Part shown: in pieces, positions 35,930 to 43,970 of the stretch
How positions within the stretch are numbered: the stretch's first letter is position 1
Layout: each line of letters opens with the position of its first letter
DNA from: Halogeometricum sp. S3BR5-2
GTDB lineage: Archaea > Halobacteriota > Halobacteria > Halobacteriales > Haloferacaceae
Reading direction: 5' to 3'
Assembly: GCF_031624635.1 (NCBI RefSeq)
Contig: NZ_JAMQOQ010000002.1
Location: 620,001-684,000 of the forward strand
DNA length: 64,000 nucleotides
Translations under genes and position numbers: made by a program
The notes under the pieces: model-generated
Database searches by the model: none
What the model saw: only the letters and a program-made list of their open reading frames with translations
Told to the model about the DNA's origin: nothing

Positions 35930-36586
35930 ATGGGAAATAGCCAAGATAGTGACATGAACGGGACGCTCGTCGTGGGGGCGTTCCTCGCGCTCGACGGCGT
36001 GATGCAGGCGCCGGGAGGTCCCGACGAGGACCGCGACGGCGGGTTCGAACACGGCGGATGGACGGTCAACTACTGGGACGAGCGGATGGGCGAAGTCATG
36101 GACGAGCAGTTCGCCGGAGTCGACGCGCTGTTGCTCGGTCGGCGGACGTACGAAATCTTCGCCGCGCATTGGCCGCGCGTGGACGCCGACGGCGACCCCG
36201 TGGCGGCGAAGCTGAACAACATGCCGAAGTACGTCGCCTCCCGGACCCTCGACGCGGTGGAGTGGAACAACTCGACGCTCCTCACGGGGGACGTCGCGGA
36301 GGCCGTGGAGAACCTCAAGGAGGAACGCGGAGACGTGATTCTGGTGCAGGGGAGTCACGACCTCATCCAGACGTTACTCGCCCACGACCTCGTCGACGAG
36401 TTCTGGCTCTGGGTCTTCCCCCTCGTCTTGGGGGACGGAAAGCGGTTGTTCGGCGAGGGGACGGTCCCAGCCGCCCTCGAACTGACCGATTCCGAAACGT
36501 CGAGTACGGGCGTCCAGATGCTCCGATTCGAGCGGGCGGGCGAAATTGACTACGGCTCCTTCGCCCTCGACGACGCGGCGGAGTGA
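35930..36586 (+). CDS. dihydrofolate reductase-like (RibD C-terminal domain) family protein
   Basis: A 218-residue protein of the DHFR/RibD-C fold. It has VVGAFLALDGVMQAPGGPDE near the N-terminus, DALLLGRRTYEIFAAHWP (the family's G-R-x-T-Y motif) at about residues 66-83, MPKYVASRTL, VQGSHDLIQTLLAHDLVDEF and VFPLVLGDGKRLFGEG. Such proteins are NADPH-dependent reductases of unknown substrate and are not true DHFRs or riboflavin enzymes. A leaderless promoter supports the start. Monocistronic; the tRNA-Pro gene follows on the opposite strand. Confidence 0.9.
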   Translation: MGNSQDSDMNGTLVVGAFLALDGVMQAPGGPDEDRDGGFEHGGWTVNYWDERMGEVMDEQFAGVDALLLGRRTYEIFAAHWPRVDADGDPVAAKLNNMPKYVASRTLDAVEWNNSTLLTGDVAEAVENLKEERGDVILVQGSHDLIQTLLAHDLVDEFWLWVFPLVLGDGKRLFGEGTVPAALELTDSETSSTGVQMLRFERAGEIDYGSFALDDAAE

Positions 36587-36657
36587 CGGGACTGTCGTAC
36601 CGCGACTGAGGTCGAAGTAAGGGCTTCGCTCGTCGCGTAGCGCCTCGAAAACGGATA

Positions 36658-36728
36658 TGGGACCGCTGAGAGTCGAACTCAGGTCCTACCGACCCCATCG
36701 GCAGAGGATACCACTACCCCACGGTCCC
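36658..36728 (-). tRNA. tRNA-Pro (anticodon GGG)
   Basis: A 71-nt cloverleaf on the minus strand: acceptor GGGACCG/CGGTCCC, D arm with G-rich stem, anticodon stem TGCCG/CGGTA with loop ATGGGGT (anticodon GGG), short variable region GGAC, and T arm CTGAG-TTCGACT-CTCAG, with discriminator A. CCA is not encoded, as usual in haloarchaea. No intron. The anticodon reads CCC and CCT codons. Confidence 0.95.
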
Positions 36729-36822
36729 AGGGTGTATCCGAGAGAATGCGCGTGTGACCGTTAAGTGCTTCGCTTCGAGTCGACGCCGGTACGGAATGGC
36801 ACGCCGGCGGGCCGGTCGGCGG

Positions 36823-37917
36823 TCACTCCGACTCGGCGTTCGCGTCCCGCGGAACGACCGCGTCGCCGTCGTCGCGGACGGCCATGCTCAGCACGGGGTC
36901 GCCCTCGTAAGCGACCAATCCCTCCCGCCGGGCGACGACGTAGCCGTCGTGGCCCGTCTCGACCGTGTCTACTCTCTCTCCTTGCGGCGTCACCACGTCG
37001 GCGACGGTATCGCCCGACTCGACGGCGTCGCCGGGTTCGACGCGGTGGCGGACGAGGCCGGCCGTCTCCGTTCGGGGGTGGACGGCGCGTCGGACCGGGT
37101 AGTCCACGGGTGCGTCGGGGACGCCGACGCCGGGGTCGCCCACGTCTTCGGGGACGTCCGCCGAATCGAGCATCCCGAGTTCGACCAGGACGCCGTAGAC
37201 GCCCGCGACGCCCGCCGCGCGCACTTCCTCCTCGACGACGCTGTGGCCGCCGAGTTCGACGGTGACGGCGGGGATGCCGGCGGCGTTCAGCGCCGCCCCC
37301 GCGGTGGAGCGCTGGAGCGCCTGTTCGACGTACTCGGCGGCGGGGTACTCCGTGAGGGTCGGAAAGCCGTAGGCGTCCGCGAGGCGGTCCAGTTCGGCCG
37401 ACAGTTCCTCGGCCTCCGATTCGCTCCGGCGTTCGCCGTACAGCACCCGGTCCCGGATGAGAAACGGCATCGACCCGATCTGAGCCGTGTGCAGGTCGAG
37501 GAGGGCGTCGGCCGACGCCGCGAACGCCTCGTACAGTCGCTCGTCGATTCGCTCCTGGACGCCCGGCGGGCGCGAGGAGGGCGAGTCGGGGTCCGGGAAG
37601 TAGCGGTTCGGGTCGTCGTCGCCGTAGTAGGACTGCCGGGCGTTGCGGCGGAGGCCCGCGGGGTTGACCACGGGCACGCAGGCGACCGTTCCCGAGAGGT
37701 TCGCCGCGAGGTCCGCGCGCATCGCGTCCTGCGCGACGGCGACGCCGGTGGCCTCGTCGCCGTGGACGCCGCCGGTGAGCCACAGCGTCGGGCCCGCGGA
37801 CTCGCCCTCGGCGACCACGAGGGGGAGGCGCTCCGTCCCGCCGGTCGGGAGGTCCGTCGCCTCGAACCAGCCGCTGACGACCGCGCCGGGTTCGGATTCG
37901 ACGCTTCCAACGTGCAT
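36823..37917 (-). CDS. succinylglutamate desuccinylase/aspartoacylase family hydrolase
   Basis: A 364-residue zinc hydrolase of the M14-like AstE/AspA family. Metal ligands are His52 and Glu55 in GGVHGDEATG and His143 in LLDLHTAQ; the catalytic Glu is probably in the VTVELGG phrase. The C-terminal part (TAGLVRHRVEPGDAVESGDT) resembles a biotinyl-lipoyl-like beta barrel found in this family. Substrates of uncharacterised members are usually N-acyl amino acids. No arginine succinyltransferase genes are nearby, so the AST pathway itself is not implied. The ATG at 37917 is clear; the gene is monocistronic. Confidence 0.88.
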   Translation of the reverse strand: MHVGSVESEPGAVVSGWFEATDLPTGGTERLPLVVAEGESAGPTLWLTGGVHGDEATGVAVAQDAMRADLAANLSGTVACVPVVNPAGLRRNARQSYYGDDDPNRYFPDPDSPSSRPPGVQERIDERLYEAFAASADALLDLHTAQIGSMPFLIRDRVLYGERRSESEAEELSAELDRLADAYGFPTLTEYPAAEYVEQALQRSTAGAALNAAGIPAVTVELGGHSVVEEEVRAAGVAGVYGVLVELGMLDSADVPEDVGDPGVGVPDAPVDYPVRRAVHPRTETAGLVRHRVEPGDAVESGDTVADVVTPQGERVDTVETGHDGYVVARREGLVAYEGDPVLSMAVRDDGDAVVPRDANAESE

Positions 37918-37990
37918 ACTTCGGTGTCAGGGGGCGAGATGAAAAGTCGTCGGATGCAGCCGCCGTCGCTCGGTCCCGGTGCGCTCCTCA

Positions 37991-38197
37991 TCAGAGCGGC
38001 GCGGACGGCGTCGGAAGCGCGCCTGCGACGGTGGCGAGCGCGACGGTCCCCCAGAACGTGGCGACGAACGACGGCGTCACCGCGAGGCCGACGACGTCAA
38101 GCGCGGCGACCGCGACGATGCCGAAAAATCCGAACACCGGGACCGCCCACGCGGCGTAGACGCGCCGGTCGTCGACGTCGGAATCGGGAGCGCTCAC
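37991..38197 (-). CDS. small two-helix membrane protein (68 aa)
   Basis: A 68-residue protein from a GTG at 38197, with an acidic N-terminal ten residues and two helices, about residues 15-38 (AWAVPVFGFFGIVAVAALDV) and 42-60. It sits between the aspartoacylase-type gene and cbf5 on the same strand, 37 nt after the latter, so it could be the tail of the cmk-cbf5 transcript. No family recognised. Confidence 0.62.
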   Translation of the reverse strand: MSAPDSDVDDRRVYAAWAVPVFGFFGIVAVAALDVVGLAVTPSFVATFWGTVALATVAGALPTPSAPL

Positions 38198-38234
38198 GAC
38201 CGCCCGTTGCGCGCTGCGGGTGAAAAAGCCCCGC

Positions 38235-39107
38235 TCAGACCAGCACGCGTTCCAGCGAGACTACCTCCCCCGAGTCGGACTCGGGGTCACCGACGAGGCG
38301 GCCGAGACAGACCGCCGCGTCGTCGGGCGTCACGCAGGCGACGAGCGACCCGCGGTCGGCGTCGTCAGCGTCGAACACGCCCGGCGCGTACACCGGCGCC
38401 CCCTCGGCCACCTGTTCGGCCGCGGAGTAGGCGATGGTGACGTGCGGCAGGTGCGAGAGGGCGCGTTCGGCCGGCGCGACCACCTCGCGCAGTTCGGACT
38501 CGTCGCCCTCCTCGGCGAACGCGAGGGCGTCCGAGAGGTCGTACAGCGTCGAGAGCGCGGTGTCGTCGAACGGGTCCGTCGCGGTGCGGCGGAGGTGGCC
38601 CATGTGCGCGCCCGTGCCGGCCGCGAGGCCGATGTCGTGACAGAGCTTTCTGATATACGTCCCGCTCTCACAGCGGATGCGGAGCAGGGCCTGCCGGTCT
38701 CTGACCTCCAGCACGTCGAGGTCGTACACCTCGCGGGAGCGGAGGCGGCGCGAGACGGCGCTCTTCCGGGGCGGCTTCTGGTACACCTCGCCCTCGAACT
38801 CGGCGACGACGGCGTCGAAGTCCGACGGGACGGGCTTGTGCAGTTCCAGCACCGAGACGTACTCCTTCGAGCCCTCCAAGAACACCTGCGCCATGCGGGT
38901 GGCCTCACCCAGGAGCGTCGGCAGACAGCCCGTCACCTTGGGGTCGAGCGTGCCGGCGTGGGCCGCCCGTTCGACGTCCGTCATGTCCCGCACCCACGCG
39001 GCGACCTGGTGCGCCGAGGGGCCGGGCGGTTTGTCGAGGTTGACGACGCCGAACGACAGCAGGTCGTCGACGGAGCGCTCGCCGGGGGGACCGCGGAGGT
39101 CACTCAC
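38235..39107 (-). CDS. cbf5: RNA-guided pseudouridine synthase Cbf5 (TruB family)
   Basis: Catalytic subunit of archaeal H/ACA RNPs, which pseudouridylate rRNA with guide RNAs, and can also make tRNA Psi55. The 290-residue protein has NLDKPPGPSAHQVAAWV (motif I), the catalytic Asp55 in AAHAGTLDPKVTG, ESGTYIRKLCHD (motif III), and a C-terminal PUA domain ending SLERVLV. It is slightly short but complete. Start is GTG at 39107, just 3 nt after the end of cmk, and the same order (adk, DUF106, cmk, cbf5) is conserved in many haloarchaea. Confidence 0.96.
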   Translation of the reverse strand: MSDLRGPPGERSVDDLLSFGVVNLDKPPGPSAHQVAAWVRDMTDVERAAHAGTLDPKVTGCLPTLLGEATRMAQVFLEGSKEYVSVLELHKPVPSDFDAVVAEFEGEVYQKPPRKSAVSRRLRSREVYDLDVLEVRDRQALLRIRCESGTYIRKLCHDIGLAAGTGAHMGHLRRTATDPFDDTALSTLYDLSDALAFAEEGDESELREVVAPAERALSHLPHVTIAYSAAEQVAEGAPVYAPGVFDADDADRGSLVACVTPDDAAVCLGRLVGDPESDSGEVVSLERVLV

Positions 39108-39110
39108 GGT

Positions 39111-39689
39111 TCAGAAGTCGTACTCGACGCCCTCGACGGGGAACTTCCCCTCGTCCTCGGCGGGGTCGTAAGCGTCGACGGCGGCTTTCAGGATGTCCGG
39201 GACGTCCGACTGGCTCCACCGGGCGGTGTTGAGCGTCACGTCGTATATCGCGAGGTCGGTGATGTCGATGTTGTAGTATTCTTGGTAGCGCAACGCCTCG
39301 CTCCGGGCGCGCGCGGCCGTCTCCTCGCGGGCGCGTTCGACCGACTTCTCCTCGCGGTCGGCGATTCGGGTCGCGCGGACGTCCAGGGGGGCGTCCAGCC
39401 ACAGGCGGACGTCGGCGGCGTCGCCGGCCAACCACCCGGCGAGCCGCGACTCCAACAGCACGTCGTCGCGTTCTAGGGCGATGCTCCGGAGGCGACGGTC
39501 CAAGTCGCGGTCTATCTGTCCGTCCTCCTCGGCGAGTTTGTTGAACTCGACCGCCGTCATTCCGCGTTCGGCGGCGAGTTGGCGAAAGATGTCGCCGCCG
39601 GAGATGTGTTCGAGGTCGAACGCCTCGGCGAGCGTTTCGGCGGTCGTACTCTTTCCGGCGCCCGGTGGACCGGAGACGGTGAGCAACAT
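39111..39689 (-). CDS. cmk: (d)CMP kinase
   Basis: Phosphorylates CMP or dCMP with ATP. The 192-residue protein has the P-loop [10 protein letters not shown] (residues 6-15), the GGDIFR NMP-binding segment and the [12 protein letters not shown]-like region, in the archaeal CMP kinase pattern. It is coupled to cbf5 (3-nt gap) and lies downstream of DUF106 and adk. With adk, pyrG, carA and guaA it adds to the nucleotide metabolism in the window. Confidence 0.95.
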   Translation of the reverse strand: MLLTVSGPPGAGKSTTAETLAEAFDLEHISGGDIFRQLAAERGMTAVEFNKLAEEDGQIDRDLDRRLRSIALERDDVLLESRLAGWLAGDAADVRLWLDAPLDVRATRIADREEKSVERAREETAARARSEALRYQEYYNIDITDLAIYDVTLNTARWSQSDVPDILKAAVDAYDPAEDEGKFPVEGVEYDF

Positions 39690-39791
39690 AGAGACTCTCG
39701 GGCGGTCCCGCTAAAAGAGGTTGTCTTTGCCGACGGGTGTGGCGCTCCGTGTCGAACGCCGCGGCGGACGAATCGAGCGGTGCGGGCCCGA

Positions 39792-40724
39792 TTACGACGC
39801 CGACGGCGAGATGTCGATGTTGAGGCTCTTGCGGATGATCTGGGTGAACCCCATCGAGCAGAGGAAGTACCAGACGATCCACGCCTGCATCGGTCCGACG
39901 ACGCCGTCGGTCCACTCGACGCTCCCGACGAGGGGTAGCACGATGTTCCCCATCGTCACGTGCGCCTCGGCGTTGCCGCCGACGCCGATGGCCCAGTACA
40001 TCCAGAGGAACGCCGGGATGGTGATGAACATGATCCACACCATCGGGCGGAACTGCTCTTTGAACATCCCCAACTGGTCGCCCATCGCCTCCATCTGCTC
40101 CTCCTGGATGGCGTCGAGCGCCTCGTCGTCGCCCGCCTCGCGGGCCTCCTTCTGCCGCTTCTGGATGTCCTTCATCCGCTCCTGGTAGGCTCCCATCTTC
40201 TCCATGTCCATGAGGTTCGCCTGCAGGAGCGTCGAGTACAGCCCCGTCGCCAGCGCGATGACCATGATGACCGCGTAGAACGGCAGCAGTTCGGTCAGCG
40301 GTCCGAGGACGACGTCCATCGCGGTGCCGATGACGTCGCGGAGGGGCTTCCAGCCGTAGGCGGCGAACAGACCCACCGTGACCACCGCCGCCATCTTGTC
40401 GTACTTCGACCACGAGGAGCCCTCGTCGTCGATGTCGGCCGAGGAGGACCCCGACGACGCCGAACTCGACCCCGACGACGACGCCGTGGCCTCCTCCAGA
40501 CCGGCGCGCGTCGCCTCGGGGTCGGCGAGTTCGAAGCCCTCGTCGCCGTCGACGAGGATGCCCTTCTCGATGAGCCGACCCCAGTGGCCGCTCGTGATGT
40601 CTCCTTTCACGTCGACCCACCGGACGTCGCCGTCGTCGGCCCGTTCGAGGACGGTCTCGACGGCGCTCCGCATCTCCGGGTCCGAGGAGACGAGGTCCCG
40701 CACCTTCGCTTCGATTCGTGCCAT
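39792..40724 (-). CDS. DUF106/EMC3-type membrane protein insertase
   Basis: A 310-residue integral membrane protein with a cytoplasmic N-terminal domain of about 115 residues, a Ser-rich linker, and three helices in the DUF106 pattern (AVIMVIALATGLYSTLLQAN; a long amphipathic coil with MEKMGAYQERMKDIQKRQKE; VWIMFITIPAFLWMYWAIGV; final helix with WIVWYFLCSMGFTQIIRKS). DUF106 is the archaeal branch of the Oxa1/YidC/Get1/EMC3 superfamily, thought to insert proteins into the membrane. It lies between adk and cmk, in the region downstream of secY in many haloarchaea; secY is not in the window. Confidence 0.92.
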   Translation of the reverse strand: MARIEAKVRDLVSSDPEMRSAVETVLERADDGDVRWVDVKGDITSGHWGRLIEKGILVDGDEGFELADPEATRAGLEEATASSSGSSSASSGSSSADIDDEGSSWSKYDKMAAVVTVGLFAAYGWKPLRDVIGTAMDVVLGPLTELLPFYAVIMVIALATGLYSTLLQANLMDMEKMGAYQERMKDIQKRQKEAREAGDDEALDAIQEEQMEAMGDQLGMFKEQFRPMVWIMFITIPAFLWMYWAIGVGGNAEAHVTMGNIVLPLVGSVEWTDGVVGPMQAWIVWYFLCSMGFTQIIRKSLNIDISPSAS

Positions 40725-40834
40725 TGCCGAGAGAGTAGTTACTCACCGGTAATCAAGCTTTTACTCTCCGTCTCCGCGCATCGTCGTCGAGAACTCGCGC
40801 GGGGGAGCGAGTCGCTCCGGCGCGTGCGCCCCTC

Positions 40835-41464
40835 TCAGGCGTCCTCGACCACGTCGGCCACGTCCTCGAACACTTCGTCCGGCGTCTGCTCGCCGTCCAC
40901 TTCGACGAGGACGCCCCGGTCGCGGTAGTGTTCGACCACGGGCGAGGTGTTCTCGTGGTAGACGTTCAGTCGCTCCCGGACCGTCTCCTCGGTGTCGTCG
41001 TCCCGTTGGACGAGTCGGCCGCGAATCTCCTCGTCGTCGGGCATGTCGAACTCGGTGTGGTAGATGTCGCCCGTGTCGGGGTCGAGGCGGCGACCGGTGA
41101 GGCGGCGGACGAGTTCGTCCTCGTCGACGTCGAGGTAGACGACGGCGTCGAGGTCGGTGATCTCCGAGAGGTACTGGGCCTGGTCGAGGTTGCGCGGGTA
41201 GCCGTCGAGGACGTACCCGTCCGCATTCTGCAGGGCGGTCTTGACTATCTCGTTGACCACGTCGTCGGGGACGAGTTCGCCCGCGTCCATGTACTCCCGC
41301 GGCGTGTCGTACTCGAAGTCCATGTGACCGATGTCCATGTCCTTGTTCGCCCGGAGGGCGTCGCCGGTCGTCACGTGTTCGAGGTCGAACTCGTCGGCGA
41401 GTCGCTTCGACTGCGTTCCCTTCCCGGCGCCGGGGGCGCCGAGCAGCAGAATGTGCTTACCCAT
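40835..41464 (-). CDS. adk: adenylate kinase
   Basis: Interconverts AMP + ATP and 2 ADP. The 209-residue protein has the P-loop [16 protein letters not shown] (residues 7-22), the TTGDALR NMP-binding segment and the [13 protein letters not shown] motif, with a LID domain lacking the four-Cys zinc site. The ATG at 41464 has a TATA-like box at leaderless spacing. It starts the adk - DUF106 - cmk - cbf5 cluster on this strand. Confidence 0.97.
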   Translation of the reverse strand: MGKHILLLGAPGAGKGTQSKRLADEFDLEHVTTGDALRANKDMDIGHMDFEYDTPREYMDAGELVPDDVVNEIVKTALQNADGYVLDGYPRNLDQAQYLSEITDLDAVVYLDVDEDELVRRLTGRRLDPDTGDIYHTEFDMPDDEEIRGRLVQRDDDTEETVRERLNVYHENTSPVVEHYRDRGVLVEVDGEQTPDEVFEDVADVVEDA

Positions 41465-41488
41465 GTTCGACCCATCCCGGGCCGTTGG

Positions 41489-41494
41489 TATAAC
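41489..41494 (-). promoter_or_regulatory. TATA box of adk
   Basis: GTTATA on the minus strand, 25-30 nt upstream of the adk ATG at 41464. Confidence 0.5.
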
Positions 41495-41680
41495 GTTGAA
41501 GAAAGCGTCCGTCCTTTCGCGTTCCTCCCGCCCGGCCGCGCGGCCGTCCGACCGGCGTCCGACACGACATCAACACAGTCAGGGTCCCGCGCGAACGAAG
41601 CCCGCACAGATGCCCAACGCGACGTTTCCGACCGCCCCCGCCGTCACGCGGGCGACCCTCGACCCGGTCGCCCGTCGCCC

Positions 41681-42697
41681 GTGAGCGACGGCGCGGTCGC
41701 CCGGCGCGCCGGGTCGCTCGCCGCCGCCGTTCCGGGACTGCTCCTCCTCGCGGCGCTGGCCGGCCTCGCCTCCCTCGTCGCCGGCGCGGTACCCGGACTG
41801 AACGCGCTCCTCCTCGCGGTAGCGCTCGGTGCGCTGGTCGCCAACACGGTCGGCGTCCCCGACCGGGCCGCCGCGGGGGTCGGGTTCCGCGGCGTCCTCC
41901 TCGAAGCCGGTATCGTCCTGCTCGGCGCGCGCGTCGCGTTCGCCGAACTCGTCGCGACCGGTCCCGTCGTGCTCGGCCTCGCCGTCGCGGCCGTCGTCTT
42001 CGGCGTCACGTTCGTCGAGTCGCTCGCCCGGCGAGCGTTCGGCCTCCGGCGCGAGACGGCGTCGCTGCTCGCCGCGGGCGCGAGCGTCTGCGGCGTCTCA
42101 GCCGCGACGGCCATCGCGGGCACCATCGACGCCGACGGGGAGTCGCTGGCGCACGTCGTCGCCGCCATCCTGCTGTTCGACGCGGTGACGCTGGTCGCCT
42201 TTCCCGTGGCCGGCGACCTGCTGAACCTCTCCTCCCGTCAGTTCGGCGTCTGGGCCGGCCTGAGCATGTACAGCACCGGCCCGGTCACCGCCGCCGGGTT
42301 CGCCCACTCCGCCGCGGCCGGACAGTGGGCGACGGTGACGAAACTGGCGCGGAACTCGCTGCTCGGCGCCGTCGCCCTCTGGTACGCGTTCCGCTACGCC
42401 GACCGCTCGGCGGGGTCGGGGTCGCGGGCGGCGTCGCTGCTCGACGGCGTTCCGAACTTCCTCGCCGGGTTCGCGTTCGTCGCCCTCGCTGCCAACGCGG
42501 GGCTGCTCTCGCCGGCGATGCTCGCCGCTCTCGAAACCGCGAGCGACGCCCTGTTCGCCCTCGCGTTCGCGGGTCTCGGACTCGACGTCCGCCTCGGCGC
42601 GATGCGGGAGGCCGGCCTCGCACCGGTTGCGGTGCTCGGCGTATCGCTCCTCGTCGTCTCCGCCCTCGCCCTGACCGCCGTGGTGACGCTCCTGTGA
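41681..42697 (+). CDS. YeiH-type putative sulfate exporter family transporter
   Basis: A 338-residue polytopic membrane protein with about ten helices. It shows the family phrases IVLLGARVAFAELVATGPVV, LAAGASVCGVSAATAIAGTI (the conserved GxSVCGxSA motif at about residues 131-139) and WAGLSMYSTGPVTAAGFAHS. YeiH/YadS-like members are annotated as sulfate or sulfur-compound exporters but proven substrates are few. The start is GTG at 41681, since no ATG precedes the first helix in frame. Divergent from adk; monocistronic. Confidence 0.87.
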   Translation: MSDGAVARRAGSLAAAVPGLLLLAALAGLASLVAGAVPGLNALLLAVALGALVANTVGVPDRAAAGVGFRGVLLEAGIVLLGARVAFAELVATGPVVLGLAVAAVVFGVTFVESLARRAFGLRRETASLLAAGASVCGVSAATAIAGTIDADGESLAHVVAAILLFDAVTLVAFPVAGDLLNLSSRQFGVWAGLSMYSTGPVTAAGFAHSAAAGQWATVTKLARNSLLGAVALWYAFRYADRSAGSGSRAASLLDGVPNFLAGFAFVALAANAGLLSPAMLAALETASDALFALAFAGLGLDVRLGAMREAGLAPVAVLGVSLLVVSALALTAVVTLL

Positions 42698-42786
42698 CCC
42701 GTCTGCGACCGCCCGCGACTCCGCCGTGGCTCCGCCGTGACTCCGCTCCCGACCGTTTTTCTACGGACGGCGACGAAGGGGTGAGC

Positions 42787-43185
42787 ATGACCAGATTCGA
42801 CGCCGACGACGCGACCGAACGCCGAAAGCTGTTCGCGGAGGCGGTGACCGCTCACCGGGAGCGCGCGAGTCCGTTCTTCACCGTCGAAGTCGACTCGGAC
42901 CCCGCGGCCGACGGCGAGAACGCGCCCGCGCCGTGGGTGCAGTTCGCCGACGGGACGTTCAACATGGACGTGACCGACGAGGAACTCGAACGGGCGAAGT
43001 CGCTGCTCTCGGAGTTCCCCGAGTTCCGCATCGACAAGATGGAGTCGCCCGAAGAGTCCGAGGGAACGAACCTCCGCGTCACCGCGCGGTCGGACGCGAA
43101 CCGCCTCGCGGCGTTCGTCGACCGGGTCTTCCGCGAGGTGTACGGCCGCGGCGACGACTACCGCGCGTGGGTCGCCGCCGTCTGA
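42787..43185 (+). CDS. hypothetical acidic protein (132 aa)
   Basis: A 132-residue soluble protein, starting MTRFDADDATERRKLFAEAV; a GTG two codons upstream (42781) is also possible. It has APWVQFADGTFNMDVTDEEL and FRIDKMESPEESEGTNLRVT followed by ARSDANRLAAFVDRVFREVY, giving a mixed alpha/beta look without metal sites or membrane segments. Typical haloarchaeal codon use makes it a real gene. It looks like a conserved halobacterial family, but I cannot name it. Located between the YeiH-type transporter and a UspA gene on the same strand. Confidence 0.72.
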   Translation: MTRFDADDATERRKLFAEAVTAHRERASPFFTVEVDSDPAADGENAPAPWVQFADGTFNMDVTDEELERAKSLLSEFPEFRIDKMESPEESEGTNLRVTARSDANRLAAFVDRVFREVYGRGDDYRAWVAAV

Positions 43186-43435
43186 ACCGACGGGTCTCGG
43201 AGCGTTCGACGGGGCGCCGGGGCGCCAGCGGTTTGCGAACCCCTAAAGTCGATGGGGGAGAACATCTCATCTATGACCACACGGCACACCCGTTCACGCA
43301 CGTCCCGTCCGAGCGAACCGAACCGAACGCGCGGCGGATCCCACCTCGGCGGCGATGGCTCGGGAGTGTTCCCGTCTCCGTCTCCGTCTTCGTCGACGAC
43401 GCTCGGCCGCCCCGTGAGCGGCGGCGGTGGTCGAC

Positions 43436-43918
43436 ATGGCTGAGAACCCCGCGGCCGGTGACGACCCCGCCACACCGTCCCTGTTCGCCCGACCGCTCGT
43501 TCCCGTCGCGGGGACGGACGACGCCGCGGCGACGGCGAGCGCCCTCCTCCCGCGCGTCGCCGCCGTCGGCGGCCGACCCGTCTTCCTCCACGTCGTCGAG
43601 AAGGCCGGCGGCGCGCCCGACAAGGCCTCCGTCGAGCAGCGGGAGGAACTCGCCGCCGAGATGTTCGAGCACGTCGAAGCGGCGGCCGCGGACGCCGGCG
43701 TCGACGCGGAGACCGAACTCCGCTACGGCACGGACGTCGCCGAGACCATCGTCGACGCCGCGCACGACGCGGACGCGACGTGCATCGCGTTCACCCCGCG
43801 CGGCGGCAGCAAGTGGTGGGACCTGTTCTCCGGCGACGTCCGCGAGTCGCTCGTGGCCGAGAGCGACCTGCCGGTGGTCGTTCTCCCGGACGTCCGCGAG
43901 GAGGGACCCGACGCGTGA
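43436..43918 (+). CDS. UspA-like protein upstream of the permease
   Basis: A 160-residue UspA-type protein: PLVPVAGTDDAAATASALLP, GGRPVFLHVVEK and SDLPVVVLPDV mark the fold. The usual ATP-binding loop (GxxGx9GS/T) is not clear; the equivalent region reads AFTPRGGSKWWDLFSGDVRE, so nucleotide binding is doubtful. The ATG at 43436 is preferred to a GTG three codons upstream. The permease with its own UspA domains begins 52 nt downstream, so the two probably act together. Leader of unclear length upstream. Confidence 0.85.
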   Translation: MAENPAAGDDPATPSLFARPLVPVAGTDDAAATASALLPRVAAVGGRPVFLHVVEKAGGAPDKASVEQREELAAEMFEHVEAAAADAGVDAETELRYGTDVAETIVDAAHDADATCIAFTPRGGSKWWDLFSGDVRESLVAESDLPVVVLPDVREEGPDA

Positions 43919-43970
43919 GCGGCGGTCGTTCTCAGCGATTCGCGCCCGCGCCGTGCGGGGGTGACGCGGC

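Noticed and set aside
43252-43443. Short frame ahead of the UspA gene
   Set aside because: Ser/Pro/Gly-rich with a (CCGTCT) repeat; no homology or plausible fold.
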